From the NCBI GenBank assembly GCA_025141675.1, contig CP081161.1, positions 3,528,531-3,592,530 on the forward strand: a DNA stretch of 64,000 nucleotides, in the 5' to 3' direction. The notes below the pieces were generated by a model. It ran no database searches. It had not been told where the DNA came from and was given only the letters and a program-made list of their open reading frames with translations. The stretch comes from Rhodobacteraceae bacterium S2214. GTDB taxonomy: Bacteria; Pseudomonadota; Alphaproteobacteria; Rhodobacterales; Rhodobacteraceae. Below are positions 63,958 to 64,000 of this stretch, piece by piece. Made by a program: the position numbers and the translations under genes. The first letter of the stretch is position 1, and each line of letters opens with the position of its first letter.

Positions 63958-64000
63958 GTGGGGGCTCGTGACGACAAAAGACAGTGGGACACCGAATTAA
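63958..64000 (+). CDS. dnaA: Possible 5' end of dnaA, cut by window edge
   Basis: Only 14 codons are visible, so this rests mostly on synteny. A GTG at 63958 opens a frame that ends in QWDTEL at the window edge; DnaA proteins of this group often begin with a short peptide with Trp followed by a helix (W...L). No ribosome site is obvious. The dnaA call depends on the rpsT-dnaA order seen in relatives and is a hypothesis. Another frame reading MTTKDSGTPN stops at 63998. Confidence 0.3.
   Translation, partial: MGARDDKRQWDTEL

Noticed and set aside
63776..64000. ORF of 74 codons at the right edge
   Set aside because: It contains many Cys and Arg codons without pattern, has no ribosome site, and overlaps the putative dnaA start; probably chance.

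Overview
The window looks like a chromosomal segment of an alphaproteobacterium of the Rhodobacteraceae (Roseobacter group). Evidence: a CcrM-type GANTC methyltransferase, FlbT/FlaF flagellin regulators, tandem DUF2125 proteins, a DUF4170 protein upstream of waaA, a DUF1217 flagellar protein, Rhodobacter-type porin, and the order ubiB-ubiE / mutM / crotonase / rpsT at the right end. In this group that order leads to dnaA, so the window probably ends at or near the first codons of dnaA. No tRNA, rRNA, insertion sequence, phage gene or CRISPR array was seen.

Layout. 1-5.1 kb: tail of an AhpD-like gene, a membrane protein with a C-terminal OmpR-like winged helix, small secreted proteins, rnhB, ccrM and a methyltransferase. 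5.1-10.98 kb: alkB, mutY, a DciA/DUF721 gene, a DsbA-like thiol oxidoreductase, and the lipid A/KDO genes lpxK-waaA-DUF4170. 11-20.3 kb: cysQ-like phosphatase, pmbA-type protease subunit, two DUF2125 paralogues, a coupled SDR/crotonase pair, and MscS channel plus flavoprotein. 20.3-21.6 kb: three short secreted proteins, two with the same C-terminus. 21.6-33.5 kb: holA-lptE-leuS, porin, a YggS/RluA pair, peroxiredoxin, two Tat-type L,D-transpeptidases, an outer-membrane barrel and pnp. 33.8-35.2 kb: an asparagine-synthase-like protein.

35.2-58.9 kb is a flagellar locus with alternating transcription blocks: fliF-fliH-fliN-fliP (-); fliL-orf-motE-motA-orf611-flhA-fliR-flhB-orf (+); flgB-flgC-fliE-fliQ-flgF-flgG-flgA-flgH-fliL2 (-); fliI (+); fliC-flaF-flbT-DUF1217 (-); flgJ-flgN-like (-); fliK-flgD (+). 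It encodes the MS ring, export gate, export ATPase, proximal rod, L ring, motor stator A subunit, flagellin and hook-length control. motB, fliG, fliM, fliO, flgE, flgK, flgL and flgI are not in the window, so a second flagellar locus must exist if the organism swims. Parts of this block (about 39-47 kb) read visibly more A/T-rich than the housekeeping flanks.

Regulation visible in sequence: two closely spaced GANTC sites in front of ccrM, five GANTC sites between rpsT and the putative dnaA, a CtrA-like TTAA-N7-TTAG box between fliF and fliL, and a sigma-54-like -24/-12 element upstream of flagellin. With ccrM in the same window, these suggest, but do not prove, cell-cycle-type control of replication and motility.
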